DNA of 64,000 nucleotides from Pseudodesulfovibrio sp. (lineage in GTDB: Bacteria; Desulfobacterota; Desulfovibrionia; Desulfovibrionales; Desulfovibrionaceae), in the NCBI GenBank assembly GCA_016744135.1, contig JADGEX010000001.1:755029-819028 (forward strand), read 5' to 3'. The notes beneath the pieces are model-generated. The model worked only from the letters and a program-made list of their open reading frames with translations. It did not search any database and was not told the DNA's origin. A program made the position numbers and the translations under genes. Of the stretch, positions 1 to 8,872 are shown piece by piece; the stretch's first letter is position 1, and the number at the start of each line of letters is the position of its first letter.

Positions 1-1310
1 TGCGCATCAAGCGTACCGTTGATCAAGTACCATTTGGAGACAAAACCGCAAGCGGGCGGCATGCCGATCATTGACAGGGAGGCGATACCGAAAGCACCGA
101 AAGTGAGCGGCATCCTGCGTCCCAGACCATCCATGAGGCTGATCTTCTTCAGGTGGCAGGCGACATAAATGGCACCCGCAGCCATAAAGAGTGTGATCTT
201 GGAAAAGGCATGGTGAGCGATGTGCATGACACCACCCTGTATAGCCGAATCCACCAGCATGGTTACACCGACAACGATGTAAGAAAGCTGGGCTACTGTT
301 GAGTAAGCCAGCCGCGCCTTGATATCATCTTTGGTCAAAGCAATGAACGAAGCAACAGTCAGGGTAAAAGCCGCAATATAGGCCGTCCCCAGTCCGATAC
401 TCAAATCACCCAGCCAGGTGCCGGGTGCGCCCACATAAACCTGACTCATGGTCAGCATGGCAGCGGTCTTGGTCCCGAAGGCCGAGAGCACGATGCGGCA
501 GACACAAAAGACACCGGCCTTAACAACGGCCACCGCGTGCAGCAAAGCCGAAACCGGAGTCGGTGCGACCATGGCCGAGGGAAGCCAGTTGTGGAACGGC
601 ATAAGAGCCGCCTTACCGATACCGAAGATGAACAACCAGTAGGTGAGAGCCACCAATCTGGGATGCTCGGCAATGACTTCTGCGGAGAACATACCGTTCT
701 GGATGTCTCCAAGGTTAAAGTCCAAGTTACCAACCAACACATAGGTAAGCACCATTGCAGGCAGGAGGAAGAGTTTGGAGGTACCCATCAAGTAAACGAT
801 GTACTTGCGAGCGCCAATCTTGGCAGCCTGATCTTCATGATGATAAACAAGCGGGTAGGTAAATACGGTAATCACTTCGTAGAAGAGATACAGTGTAAAC
901 ACATTGGCGGATAAAGCCACACCGATGGCACCAAAGATAGCCACCGCGAAACAGATATAATATCTGGTCTGTGCGTGCTCGTTCAGCCCCCGCATGTAAC
1001 CAATGTTATAACTGGTTACAAAGAACCAGAGAAACGGCGCGATCAGAGCAAAGACCATGCTCAGTCCGTCGGCCGCAAATGCTATTGTTATTCCAGGCAT
1101 AATGGTGGTGACTTGATAGTACAACACCTCGCCGCCCAATACTTTCGGCGCCATCCAAAGCACCGATCCGAACGTCAGAAACGCGCCGATGAAGCTCATG
1201 GCCTCGCGCCTGTTCTCATCCCCTCGTCCGAGGTAGATAAAAAGCGGCACAAGGAGAGTGATCACCACCGGCAGAAGAATTTGACTATATGTAGTTACGC
1301 CTTCCATCAT
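1..1310 (-). CDS. Proton-pumping antiporter-like subunit of complex I (NuoL/M/N, MrpD-like), 3' end outside window
   Basis: Membrane subunit of the NuoL/M/N family, which couples quinone reduction to ion translocation. About 436 codons are visible and the C-terminus lies beyond base 1. The translation is a series of hydrophobic helices with family signatures: a Glu in a helix (LFYEVITVFTYPL), a Lys-containing segment (FGIGKAALMPFHNWLPSAM), a TPVSALLHAVAVVKAG stretch and, further on, MHIAHHAFSKITLFMAAG. These are the conserved Glu/Lys/His channel elements. The gene begins two bases after nuoK with tandem ATGs (1310 and 1307). Which paralogue it is (L, M or N) is uncertain; in Desulfovibrio-type clusters the gene after nuoK is often named as an MrpD-like antiporter subunit. 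Confidence 0.85.
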   Translation of the reverse strand, partial: MMEGVTTYSQILLPVVITLLVPLFIYLGRGDENRREAMSFIGAFLTFGSVLWMAPKVLGGEVLYYQVTTIMPGITIAFAADGLSMVFALIAPFLWFFVTSYNIGYMRGLNEHAQTRYYICFAVAIFGAIGVALSANVFTLYLFYEVITVFTYPLVYHHEDQAAKIGARKYIVYLMGTSKLFLLPAMVLTYVLVGNLDFNLGDIQNGMFSAEVIAEHPRLVALTYWLFIFGIGKAALMPFHNWLPSAMVAPTPVSALLHAVAVVKAGVFCVCRIVLSAFGTKTAAMLTMSQVYVGAPGTWLGDLSIGLGTAYIAAFTLTVASFIALTKDDIKARLAYSTVAQLSYIVVGVTMLVDSAIQGGVMHIAHHAFSKITLFMAAGAIYVACHLKKISLMDGLGRRMPLTFGAFGIASLSMIGMPPACGFVSKWYLINGTLDA

Positions 1311-1312
1311 AG

Positions 1313-1621
1313 CTATTCCTTCAATGTAGTGATGTCACTGGTTCTGGCGGATTTGAATCGCCGTGCAACGACCACGATGATTGCAAGGACCAGTGTAGCC
1401 TCAGCTGCGGCAAGTCCCATGACAAACAAAGTGCCGAGTTGTCCGAGAACCGCACTGAATTCAGTCAACTGCGCTGCTGCCACCATGGACAGACCTGCAC
1501 CGTTGAGCATGAGTTCCACCGAGATCAGCATACCGACGAGACTCCTGCGCTGCGTCAGACCAAACAGGCCCGCGCACAGAAGAATCAACGCGACAATTTG
1601 ATAAAGGGTCAGAGCACTCAT
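1313..1621 (-). CDS. nuoK: NADH-quinone oxidoreductase subunit K
   Basis: Small membrane subunit, 102 residues, the usual length of NuoK. Three hydrophobic helices are evident. Helix 2 carries the conserved Glu in the LISVELMLNGAG motif and helix 3 has the acidic residue in GLAAAEATLVLAI; both lie on the proton path in known complex I structures. It starts immediately after the nuoJ stop, so translation is probably coupled. It belongs to the membrane arm and follows the canonical order H-I-J-K. Confidence 0.95.
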   Translation of the reverse strand: MSALTLYQIVALILLCAGLFGLTQRRSLVGMLISVELMLNGAGLSMVAAAQLTEFSAVLGQLGTLFVMGLAAAEATLVLAIIVVVARRFKSARTSDITTLKE

Positions 1622-2131
1622 TTATTTCTTCCCCCTTTTTTCCCATGTCAGAAGCACTGCTCCGGACATTGCCACCATGAGGATGACCGAAATCAACTCA
1701 AAGGGCAGGAAATAGGAACCGAGCAGTCCCTGACCGAGTTCTTTAATGGTTACTTCTACGGGGATCGCTACGGATTCAACTGGTCTGGTCATAACCAGCC
1801 AGCCCAAAATGGCAGCTGGTGCCAAGGTTGCCGCCAATCCATAGACATACGTCTTCATGGAGGCATATCCGCTTTCGTCACCGCCCTTTTCCGCTCGAGT
1901 CAACATGACTGCAAAGAAGATCAGGACACTGACTGCGCCGACATAGATAAGAAGTTGCATAAAAGCCATAAAAGGCGTCGCCAACAACAGATACATCCCA
2001 GCCACACCAATCAAGGTGGTGATAAGTCCCACCAAGGCGCGAACCAGACTACTGCTTGTGACGGCAACAATGGCCCCGCCCAAAATGATGAGCGTGTACA
2101 CGCAAAATGCTACTTTTGCCATGACTTCCAT
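1622..2131 (-). CDS. nuoJ: NADH-quinone oxidoreductase subunit J
   Basis: Membrane-arm subunit of complex I, 169 residues with five predicted helices. The motif ATPFMAFMQLLIYVGAVSVLIFF is characteristic of NuoJ/ND6. I place the start at ATG 2131 (MEVMAKVAF), which has an AGGAGG Shine-Dalgarno about seven bases upstream. The longer open frame to 2230 begins with an Arg/Pro-rich segment that is only nuoI read in another frame. One base separates its start from the nuoI stop and it abuts nuoK. Confidence 0.95.
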   Translation of the reverse strand: MEVMAKVAFCVYTLIILGGAIVAVTSSSLVRALVGLITTLIGVAGMYLLLATPFMAFMQLLIYVGAVSVLIFFAVMLTRAEKGGDESGYASMKTYVYGLAATLAPAAILGWLVMTRPVESVAIPVEVTIKELGQGLLGSYFLPFELISVILMVAMSGAVLLTWEKRGKK

Positions 2132-2132
2132 A

Positions 2133-2720
2133 TTACGCCTCCTTCTCTGCCGCGGCCGGTTTGACCTCGGTTTTGGGAGCCGGGGCGGACAATTCCGTGG
2201 CCTGCTCCTTGAGCCTGGCGAGAAGATCAATGTTCATCTCTTTCCGTGAAGTCGCCACCCAATACATATTATTAGAGAACTTCAACGACTTGGCCGGACA
2301 GTTATCAATGCATGTGCCGCATAGCGAGCACAGCGTATAGTCGTAAGTGAATTTCAACGGATTCTTGGGAGCCTTAGGTTTAACAACCTTCTCTCCAGCT
2401 TCCTTGGCAGCAACCATGGCTGCTTCCTGCTCAGGCGTCGGCTTAGGAGCCTTCTGCTTAACGACTTTCAAACAATTGCTTGGGCAGTTGGTCACGCACA
2501 TCATGCAGGAAATGCACTTGGGCATGGCCGGGTCCTTAGGCTTACCGATCAATTCGATATGCCCGCCGTATGTATTCAGATTCTCATCGTCAATGACCTG
2601 CCGGGGATAGTGAACAGTGATCAGGGGCTTGCAAAAATACTTACCCGTAATCTTGAGTCCAACGATCAGACTCCAGCAGTCGAGAATCGGCTGTATTACT
2701 TTTTCTCTGAATTTACCCAT
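2133..2720 (-). CDS. nuoI: NADH-quinone oxidoreductase subunit I (two [4Fe-4S] clusters)
   Basis: Peripheral-arm ferredoxin-like subunit, 195 residues, carrying electrons toward NuoB. Two cluster-binding motifs are visible, CISCMMCVTNCP (about residue 70) and CSLCGTCIDNCP (about residue 135). Between them sits a Lys/Pro/Glu-rich stretch of about 40 residues, roughly 20 longer than the E. coli linker, and there is a Lys/Pro/Glu-rich C-terminal tail. The start has AGGGG upstream. Lies between nuoH and nuoJ as usual. The long linker may reflect the missing NuoEFG module, which is inference. Confidence 0.93.
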   Translation of the reverse strand: MGKFREKVIQPILDCWSLIVGLKITGKYFCKPLITVHYPRQVIDDENLNTYGGHIELIGKPKDPAMPKCISCMMCVTNCPSNCLKVVKQKAPKPTPEQEAAMVAAKEAGEKVVKPKAPKNPLKFTYDYTLCSLCGTCIDNCPAKSLKFSNNMYWVATSRKEMNIDLLARLKEQATELSAPAPKTEVKPAAAEKEA

Positions 2721-2730
2721 ATCTACACCC

Positions 2731-3705
2731 CTACAACTTGATGATCAGCGCGGTGGCCAACAGGTTGAATGTGGCCAATGGCAGCAACCATTTCCAGTTG
2801 ATGTTCAGCAATTGGTCAAACCGAACGCGGGGGAAGGTCCAACGAGCCCAAATCATGACGAACAACAAAGCATACGTCTTGATGAGCATCCACCACCATC
2901 CTTCGATGCCGGGGATAGGCCCATGGAATCCGCCCAGAAAGAGGACGGAGCACACGGAGCACATAACAACCATATATCCATACTCAGCCATGAAAAAGAG
3001 ACCGAACCCCATGGAGGAATACTCCGTATGGAAACCGGCGGTCAGTTCGGACTCGGCCTCGGCCAAGTCAAACGGAGCACGGTTGGTCTCACCAAACATT
3101 GCGATGATAAAGATAATGAATGCCAACGGCTGCTTCCAAATAAACCAATTGCCAATATGACCAGCCTGCAAAGAGGTAATCTCGGTCAGGCTCAAGGTGC
3201 CAGCCATAAAGGAAATGGCGAGTACGGTCAGAAGCAACGGGATTTCGTATGCAACAGTCTGCGACACGGCACGAGCCGCGCCAAGAACACCCCATTTATT
3301 GTTGGATGCCCAACCGGCCAGAATAACCGCCAGTCCGTTAAAACTGGAGAAGGCCAGAATAAGCAGCAGGCCAAGGTTAACTTCCATTCCCGTCAGCATT
3401 GGGCCATACGGGATGGGCATGAAAAGCAACAGCACAGGAAACATGGACAAAATCGGAGCGAGCCAATAAAGAATCGGGTCCGAATTATCCGGAGTCAAGA
3501 GCTGTTTACCCATCAGTTTTATGCCATCTATAAGAGGCTGGAGAGCACCATGAGGGCCAACTTCGAACGGACCGGGCCTGCGCTGAATGTGGCCCGCGAA
3601 TTTTCGTTCGCAGTAGACCAGCACCAGGGCATTAAGACCCAGCCAGACCATGGCCCCGATCATGGCGATGACCAGAGGTATCAGGTTCTGTAAGAATGCG
3701 TTCAT
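2731..3705 (-). CDS. nuoH: NADH-quinone oxidoreductase subunit H
   Basis: Membrane subunit forming the quinone-binding pocket next to NuoB/NuoD, 324 residues with about eight helices. Conserved family stretches are present: ERKFAGHIQRRPGPFEVGPHG near residue 35, GWASNNKWGVLGAARAVSQTVAYE near 115, and NRAPFDLAEAESELTAGFHTEY near 210 with its acidic cluster. The start has a GGGGG ribosome site four bases upstream. In order D-H-I with 8 and 10 base gaps; no nuoE, nuoF or nuoG separates it from nuoD. Confidence 0.96.
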   Translation of the reverse strand: MNAFLQNLIPLVIAMIGAMVWLGLNALVLVYCERKFAGHIQRRPGPFEVGPHGALQPLIDGIKLMGKQLLTPDNSDPILYWLAPILSMFPVLLLFMPIPYGPMLTGMEVNLGLLLILAFSSFNGLAVILAGWASNNKWGVLGAARAVSQTVAYEIPLLLTVLAISFMAGTLSLTEITSLQAGHIGNWFIWKQPLAFIIFIIAMFGETNRAPFDLAEAESELTAGFHTEYSSMGFGLFFMAEYGYMVVMCSVCSVLFLGGFHGPIPGIEGWWWMLIKTYALLFVMIWARWTFPRVRFDQLLNINWKWLLPLATFNLLATALIIKL

Positions 3706-3713
3706 TATTCCCC

Positions 3714-4886
3714 CTACCTATCGATTTCCGGAATAATCAGGTCCAGGCTGCCCAAAATGGAGACCGCGTCGGCCAGGATGGTTCCTGTAGCGGCCTCGGC
3801 AAATGCACTCAAATTGGAGAAGCCCGGTGCGCGCAACTTGATGCGGTACGGGACCTTGGTTCCATCGGAAACGGCGTAAACGCCGATCTTTCCGCGTCCG
3901 CCTTCAACATTGAAGTATGCTTCGCCTGCCGGCGGCTTCATGGACGGCTTGGGGGCCTTCTTAATTATATGACCACCCTCAGCGGAGTCCAGTTGCTCCA
4001 GAGCCTGCTCGATAATACGCATGGATTGTTCCATCTCGGCCACGCGGACATGATACCGTCCGGCCGAACAGGCACTATCCTGCGTCGGGATATCGAAATC
4101 AAAACGATCGTACACGGAGTACGGCTCGTCCTTGCGCAGATCATAAGGAACACCAGCACCACGAACGACAGGACCAGTACAGCCATAACGGCGGCACATA
4201 TCCTGATCCATGACGCCTATTCCTTCAATACGTCTACGCAGAATAAGGTTTTCTGTGACGAGATCATGGTACATGGGCAATCTTTCCCTGAAATGCGGAA
4301 TGAACGCCTTCATCAACTCGATACACTTGTCGTCGAGATCCATCTGCACGCCACCGACACGGAAATTAGAATAGGTCAACCTTGAAGCCGATGGCCTCTG
4401 CAGGATGTCCAAAATCATTTCACGATCGTCAAATGCGTACATGATGGGGGTAAACGCGCCAAGGTCAAGGATGTAGGCACCCCACCACAACAAGTGGGAG
4501 GTCAGACGGTTGAACTCGGTCATAATGACTCGCAGATACTCCGCCCTTTCCGGCACCTCAATGCCCATCAGTTTTTCGACTGCGCCCACGTAAGCCCAAT
4601 TCCAGGCCATAGCGTGTCCGTAGTCGACGCGGCCCATATTGGGGATATAACCACCCCAAGTCTGAGTCTCGCCCATTTTCTCATGCATGCGGTGCAGGTA
4701 ACCCAATACGGGTTCGGCACGGACGATGTACTCACCGTCCACCTCGATCACGATCCTCAGCACGCCATGCGTTGACGGATGCTGCGGACCCATATTGATG
4801 ATCAGGGTTCCGTCCTGCTTCCCGGCCTCGAACTTCTGGGTGTAAAAATCACCCTTCATTTGTTCTAAATTTTGGTAAGCCGACAT
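3714..4886 (-). CDS. nuoD: NADH-quinone oxidoreductase subunit D
   Basis: 49-kDa-type subunit of the quinone reduction site, 390 residues, evolutionarily related to the large subunit of NiFe hydrogenases. The N-terminal NMGPQHPSTHGVLR motif contains the conserved His of the quinone pocket; RMHEKMGETQTW and YTGPVVRGAGVPYDLRK-like segments follow. It is a separate gene rather than a nuoCD fusion. Start ATG 4886 has a GAGAG site. About 40 bases separate it from nuoC. Confidence 0.96.
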   Translation of the reverse strand: MSAYQNLEQMKGDFYTQKFEAGKQDGTLIINMGPQHPSTHGVLRIVIEVDGEYIVRAEPVLGYLHRMHEKMGETQTWGGYIPNMGRVDYGHAMAWNWAYVGAVEKLMGIEVPERAEYLRVIMTEFNRLTSHLLWWGAYILDLGAFTPIMYAFDDREMILDILQRPSASRLTYSNFRVGGVQMDLDDKCIELMKAFIPHFRERLPMYHDLVTENLILRRRIEGIGVMDQDMCRRYGCTGPVVRGAGVPYDLRKDEPYSVYDRFDFDIPTQDSACSAGRYHVRVAEMEQSMRIIEQALEQLDSAEGGHIIKKAPKPSMKPPAGEAYFNVEGGRGKIGVYAVSDGTKVPYRIKLRAPGFSNLSAFAEAATGTILADAVSILGSLDLIIPEIDR

Positions 4887-4927
4887 ACACTCTCAGTCCG
4901 GTTTATATACCGACCGGTTGCCCCGGC

Positions 4928-5455
4928 CTACGCATCGGCGGCCTCCTCGGCCACCGCTTCCGCAAACAATTCTTCCACTTCCTTGGAACAAGACACGATT
5001 TCACCAAGGGTCAGAATGTCCTTAATGGACTTACGAACCTTGGCAGTCTTGATCAGGGGGTGAACATCCACATCCTCTACTGCCATCAAAAGTGGCACTA
5101 GGTTAGGATTGCCCTCGAAGATAACACCTTGGAAATCGCGGGTTTCCCGCTCATGCCATTCGGCACCCTGAAAAACAGAAGCAATAGATGGCACCACCGC
5201 ATTGTCCTTGGGAAGCAACACACGGAGGGTGACACGTTCTTCAATGTTCCATCTATTAAAATGATAGATCACCAAAAAACCCTCTTCAACATCTAACGCA
5301 AAGACATCTTCAAGAGAGTATTCTGCTTCATACAATTTCCGGGCTGCTTTGACGATCTGGTTCGGAGCCAGAAAAATCGACCAGACATGTCCGGTCGCGC
5401 CTTTGTCCTGCTTGGCGACACACTGAGTCGCCACGCCTTCCAAGACTTGCAACAT
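4928..5455 (-). CDS. nuoC: NADH-quinone oxidoreductase subunit C
   Basis: 30-kDa-type peripheral subunit, 175 residues. The segment LVIYHFNRWNIEERVTLRVLL followed by IASVFQGAEWHERETRDFQGVIFEGNPNL is the classic NuoC/NDUFS3 signature. I use ATG 5455 because GGAGG lies eight bases upstream, inside the end of nuoB, and because the longer frame begins with an Arg-rich artefact. The C-terminus ends in an Ala/Glu-rich tail. Two bases separate it from nuoB, implying coupling. Confidence 0.95.
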   Translation of the reverse strand: MLQVLEGVATQCVAKQDKGATGHVWSIFLAPNQIVKAARKLYEAEYSLEDVFALDVEEGFLVIYHFNRWNIEERVTLRVLLPKDNAVVPSIASVFQGAEWHERETRDFQGVIFEGNPNLVPLLMAVEDVDVHPLIKTAKVRKSIKDILTLGEIVSCSKEVEELFAEAVAEEAADA

Positions 5456-5457
5456 GA

Positions 5458-6003
5458 TTAACCCTCCACCTCGGCGGCGACGGGCCACCAGCGTTTACCG
5501 GTGATCAGACGCTGCAACTCGAAGAACCCTTCAAGCAGACCTTCCGGTCTCGGAGGACAACCCGGAACATAGACATCAACGGGAATCAACGTATCCACGC
5601 CTTCGACTACATTATAATTATCCTTAATCTTGAAGGGACCGCCGGAAATGGCACAGTTACCCATGGCAATGACCCACTTGGGTCCGGGCATCTGCTCGTA
5701 CAGCCTTACTACGGCCGGCGCCATCTTCTTGGTCACGGTGCCTGCGACGATCATGACATCAGCCTGACGCGGTGAGGGTCTAAAAACCTCCGCCCCGAAC
5801 CGGGCCATGTCGAATCGAGCCATACCGGCAGCCATCATTTCGATAGCACAGCACGCAAGTCCGAATGTCATGGGCCACAAGGACATAGATCGACAAACGT
5901 CGAAAAGGTCCTGCGCCAATTGAAGATTGACGATGGGCGGCTCCATATAATGGTTGCCCGTCGTCAAAAAGTCCTTGGGAACTACTGAATCCTGCGCGGC
6001 CAT
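5458..6003 (-). CDS. nuoB: NADH-quinone oxidoreductase subunit B
   Basis: Subunit holding the terminal [4Fe-4S] cluster N2, 181 residues. The sequence shows [20 protein letters not shown] with the tandem Cys, then a third Cys near [10 protein letters not shown] and a fourth in [16 protein letters not shown]. Start ATG 6003 (MAAQDSVV) has AGGGG upstream, while the longer frame would read back through nuoA. It overlaps the end of nuoA by 22 bases. Confidence 0.96.
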   Translation of the reverse strand: MAAQDSVVPKDFLTTGNHYMEPPIVNLQLAQDLFDVCRSMSLWPMTFGLACCAIEMMAAGMARFDMARFGAEVFRPSPRQADVMIVAGTVTKKMAPAVVRLYEQMPGPKWVIAMGNCAISGGPFKIKDNYNVVEGVDTLIPVDVYVPGCPPRPEGLLEGFFELQRLITGKRWWPVAAEVEG

Positions 6004-6359
6004 GTAAACACCCCTTTCGCCCAAAAATAGATGACGGAAAGAATAAGGAAGAACAGGAAGATGAACAACTTTACAAATGGAACCCATCCTTCGGCGTCAG
6101 CGTACGCCGTAGAAACCGGAAACAAGTAAAGGACATCTACGTCGAAAGCGAGGAATATCAAGGCATATACATAATAAGATACACCCCACCTCGCCCACGA
6201 ACTACCGTAAGGGACCATGCCACATTCATATGGCATACCAACGTCCCCGCCCCGCGCTTTGGGAGCGAACAGCACTGCGAGAATCAAAGGCCCGACGGCA
6301 AAGAGTAGTCCGCCAAGCAAAAACAGTATGATTGCAAAATGCAGCCAGTCGAAAACCAT
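5982..6359 (-). CDS. nuoA: NADH-quinone oxidoreductase subunit A, first gene of the nuo operon
   Basis: Small membrane subunit, 125 residues with three helices. The loop [17 protein letters not shown] and the following [20 protein letters not shown] segment are diagnostic of NuoA/ND3; the Cys in the loop is the conserved one. It leads the operon A-B-C-D-H-I-J-K plus an antiporter-like subunit. No gene for the NADH-oxidising module (nuoE, nuoF, nuoG) is found upstream, where the next gene is an unrelated diguanylate cyclase. Confidence 0.95.
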   Translation of the reverse strand: MVFDWLHFAIILFLLGGLLFAVGPLILAVLFAPKARGGDVGMPYECGMVPYGSSWARWGVSYYVYALIFLAFDVDVLYLFPVSTAYADAEGWVPFVKLFIFLFFLILSVIYFWAKGVFTWPRRIQ

Positions 6360-6580
6360 ACCCCATCCTTTGGCTTTAAATTTGCGAAAACCCTAAAACA
6401 AAACATTTTTCAAGGGTTACCGAGTTCCATGCCCCGAAAAAAGGCCTAAGTCAAGCACATTGCTCTTTTTTTCGCGAAAGACTTGTACTCTAAGTATATA
6501 ATTTCCTTGAATCTGATTCTGATACAAAAAAAAGGGGAATGCAGACCAACTTACAATTATTCAACGCCCCCAAAAGCCAC
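6360..6580 (-). other. Intergenic leader upstream of nuoA
   Basis: About 220 bases between nuoA and the terminator of the next upstream gene; the nuo promoter must lie here. On the minus strand a TTGACT element (6451-6456) is visible, but no good -10 hexamer sits at 17 bases, so I do not assign a promoter. No other gene is seen. Confidence 0.4.
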
Positions 6581-6612
6581 AAAAAAGGCGCCTTGCCTAT
6601 GCAAGACGCCTT
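6581..6612 (-). terminator. Intrinsic terminator of the diguanylate cyclase gene
   Basis: A 12-bp stem with one wobble (6585-6596 against 6601-6612) and a four-base loop, followed on the minus strand by six T residues. It lies 28 bases after the stop of the response-regulator gene and has no T-run in the plus direction, so it works for minus-strand transcription. Confidence 0.8.
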
Positions 6613-6639
6613 ACCAAATCAAAAAAAAACAAAAAAGAT

Positions 6640-7977
6640 CTACTTTAACTTTATTGAATCGATAAATGTTCCGAACTTTTCACGACCCTTCTTTTTCGCA
6701 CCATACATGGCGGCGTCCGCTCGACTGATAAGAGAAACACTATCCTTACCGTCAGTGGGATAAAAACTGATCCCGATAGTCGCCCCCACATGAATCTCTT
6801 GCCCTTGAAGAATAAACGGCTTGTCCATCTCTTCCAGCAAGCTACGGGTCACAGCAATTGCACTTTCTTCGTCAACAATGCCTGCGAGCAATACGCCAAA
6901 CTCATCGCCACCCAAGCGCGCCAAGGTGTCTGATTTCCGGATTCTCAAATCAAGTCGTTGTGCAACCATGCGCAACAAATCGTCACCCATTTGATGCCCG
7001 AAAGTGTCATTCACCTTCTTAAACTCATTGAGATCAATAAATAATACCGCCACAATCTGATCATACCGCTTGGCAATAGCCAAAGCATGTTCCAGTCTGT
7101 CAAAAAATTTATGCCGATTGGCTATACCGGTCAGACTGTCCACTGTCGCCAGATGCTTCAATTCAAGTTCAGTCGTTTTCTTGTCAGTGATATCCTCAAG
7201 GACACCTTCGATAAAATCATCCCAATCATCCGAAGAAACAATGCGGGAACTCTCCGAGCACCAAATAATCTCACCATTTTTTTTACGAACCTGATACTCA
7301 AAACCGGACACAACGCCATTTTTCTCAAGAGAGGCTACATATGCCTTCTGCTCGTCAGAATCAGCCATCATATCCACATGTAATCGAGGTTTGCCAATAA
7401 TTTCCTGAGCGTTCTCATATCCAAGGATGCGGACCATAGCGGGATTAACTTCCAAATATTCACCTTCCGGTGTACATTGAAAAATCCCTTCCACCACGCG
7501 TTCAAAAATCAACCGATATTTTTCTTCTGCCTGACGCAGAGCCACCTCGGTTTTCCGATGAAGTTCGACAGCTTCTTCAAGCTCAACTTTCTGCTCATGC
7601 ATTTTCAGAAATGCCTGCACCTTGCTGGTGAGAATCTGTACATCCACTGGTCGGAACAAATAATCCACTGCCCCAGTTTCATAACCTTGACGAACATTTT
7701 CCTCGTCCTGAAATATGGCGGTAATGAAAATAATGGGAACGTGGCGCCCTCGCTCATAATCCTTGATTCGGGCTGCTGCCTCATATCCGTTCATGCCGGG
7801 CATTTGAATATCAAGCAAAATTAAAGCAAAGTCATAGGACTTGACCAACGAGACAGCTTCCATGCCGCTTTCGGCCTTGACCACTTCGCAGCCGATATCC
7901 CGCAGCATATGCTCCAGCAAAGCTAGGTTGGTCGGAGAATCATCGACAATAAGGACTTTCTGCAAAATATCACTCAT
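6640..7977 (-). CDS. Response regulator with PAS and GGDEF domains (diguanylate cyclase)
   Basis: 445-residue cytoplasmic signalling protein. Residues 8-120 are a receiver domain with the acidic pair DD at 12-13, phospho-acceptor Asp56 in LLDIQMP and a following TA (about residue 85). A short coiled coil leads to a PAS domain (about 150-280) and a C-terminal GGDEF domain with an intact GGDEF motif. An RKSD motif five residues before GGDEF is a canonical inhibitory I-site, so product inhibition by c-di-GMP is expected. Start ATG 7977 (MSDILQKV) has AGGATG upstream. Only eight bases separate it from the preceding ComB-like gene, so the two are probably co-transcribed. The partner kinase is not in the window. 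Confidence 0.92.
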   Translation of the reverse strand: MSDILQKVLIVDDSPTNLALLEHMLRDIGCEVVKAESGMEAVSLVKSYDFALILLDIQMPGMNGYEAAARIKDYERGRHVPIIFITAIFQDEENVRQGYETGAVDYLFRPVDVQILTSKVQAFLKMHEQKVELEEAVELHRKTEVALRQAEEKYRLIFERVVEGIFQCTPEGEYLEVNPAMVRILGYENAQEIIGKPRLHVDMMADSDEQKAYVASLEKNGVVSGFEYQVRKKNGEIIWCSESSRIVSSDDWDDFIEGVLEDITDKKTTELELKHLATVDSLTGIANRHKFFDRLEHALAIAKRYDQIVAVLFIDLNEFKKVNDTFGHQMGDDLLRMVAQRLDLRIRKSDTLARLGGDEFGVLLAGIVDEESAIAVTRSLLEEMDKPFILQGQEIHVGATIGISFYPTDGKDSVSLISRADAAMYGAKKKGREKFGTFIDSIKLK

Positions 7978-7985
7978 ACGACATC

Positions 7986-8696
7986 CTATGCCTTTTCTCC
8001 GCAATCGACATTTATTTTCTGCAACCGTACGCATCCTTCGCGAACAACTTCGGCCTTGAGCACGAAGTCGAACCTGTCCAGATCCATACACAGCTCAAAA
8101 TCAGATTCAGGAGCATCCGATCTATCGTCATCAAAAAATTTCTGTGCGCTATCCACGCCGGCCAGAAAGGACTTAAGCGTCTTAAAACTATTGGGATAAT
8201 CTTCCAGTTCATTTTTGATGTACATGGCACACATCATGTCTTCCTGTGCCCGCATGGTGCCGCCAGTACCCATGGCAACCAACGTGACAACTTCTGGTTC
8301 CCGACTACGAATATATTCCACGACAGCGGCCGTATTGACAAAAGAACCGATAATAACCTCGTCTCCTTTTTCGCAGGCAGCGACAACACCTCGTGTCCCC
8401 GCGTTGGTCGAATGGACAAATGTCTCTGAGGAGAGATCCATATTTTCAAAAAGGGTTGGTGAGTTCCCGTAATCAAAATCAGTGACCGGTACCCCTCGCT
8501 GCTCTCCGACAACCTTACCGCCCTGAGTTGCAGCAATCTCACGAGCCAACTCAAGGCCATCGGTCATCAGATACTCCCGAACACCGCTATTCACCGCAAA
8601 ATATCCGACCGTACTCGACCGGAAAACATCGATGACAACGACCAGCCCTTTGGCTCTCCGCATTCCACCCAGACATTCGACAACATTTACTATCAT
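7986..8696 (-). CDS. comB: 2-phosphosulfolactate phosphatase family protein (ComB-like)
   Basis: 236 residues, full length for the ComB family, which removes phosphate from 2-phosphosulfolactate in coenzyme M synthesis. Family features include the N-terminal VVVIDVFRSST stretch, ETFVHSTNAGTRGVVAA and VTLVAMGTGGTMRAQEDMMCA, which supply the acidic and Gly-rich phosphate site. Start ATG 8696 has AGG about eight bases upstream. The rest of coenzyme M synthesis is not visible here. In sulfate reducers ComB homologues occur without methanogenesis, so the true substrate is uncertain. Likely first gene of a two-gene operon with the diguanylate cyclase. Confidence 0.8.
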   Translation of the reverse strand: MIVNVVECLGGMRRAKGLVVVIDVFRSSTVGYFAVNSGVREYLMTDGLELAREIAATQGGKVVGEQRGVPVTDFDYGNSPTLFENMDLSSETFVHSTNAGTRGVVAACEKGDEVIIGSFVNTAAVVEYIRSREPEVVTLVAMGTGGTMRAQEDMMCAMYIKNELEDYPNSFKTLKSFLAGVDSAQKFFDDDRSDAPESDFELCMDLDRFDFVLKAEVVREGCVRLQKINVDCGEKA

Positions 8697-8872
8697 TATT
8701 TATACCTGCCATAATTCTATAATCAGGGACGTTTTTTTCACATGCCTGTCGATGTCACGTCAACTGTTTGCACAATTTAATTTATTTACGCACAAAATCA
8801 ATACAGGGAATACTCCTCACGAAAAACCTACTCCCATTGACGAACGAAGCTTGTCATTGTAACCCACTGATC

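Noticed and set aside
2617-3693. 358-codon plus-strand frame opposite nuoH
   Set aside because: Antisense shadow of nuoH with His/Gln-rich composition and no ribosome site.
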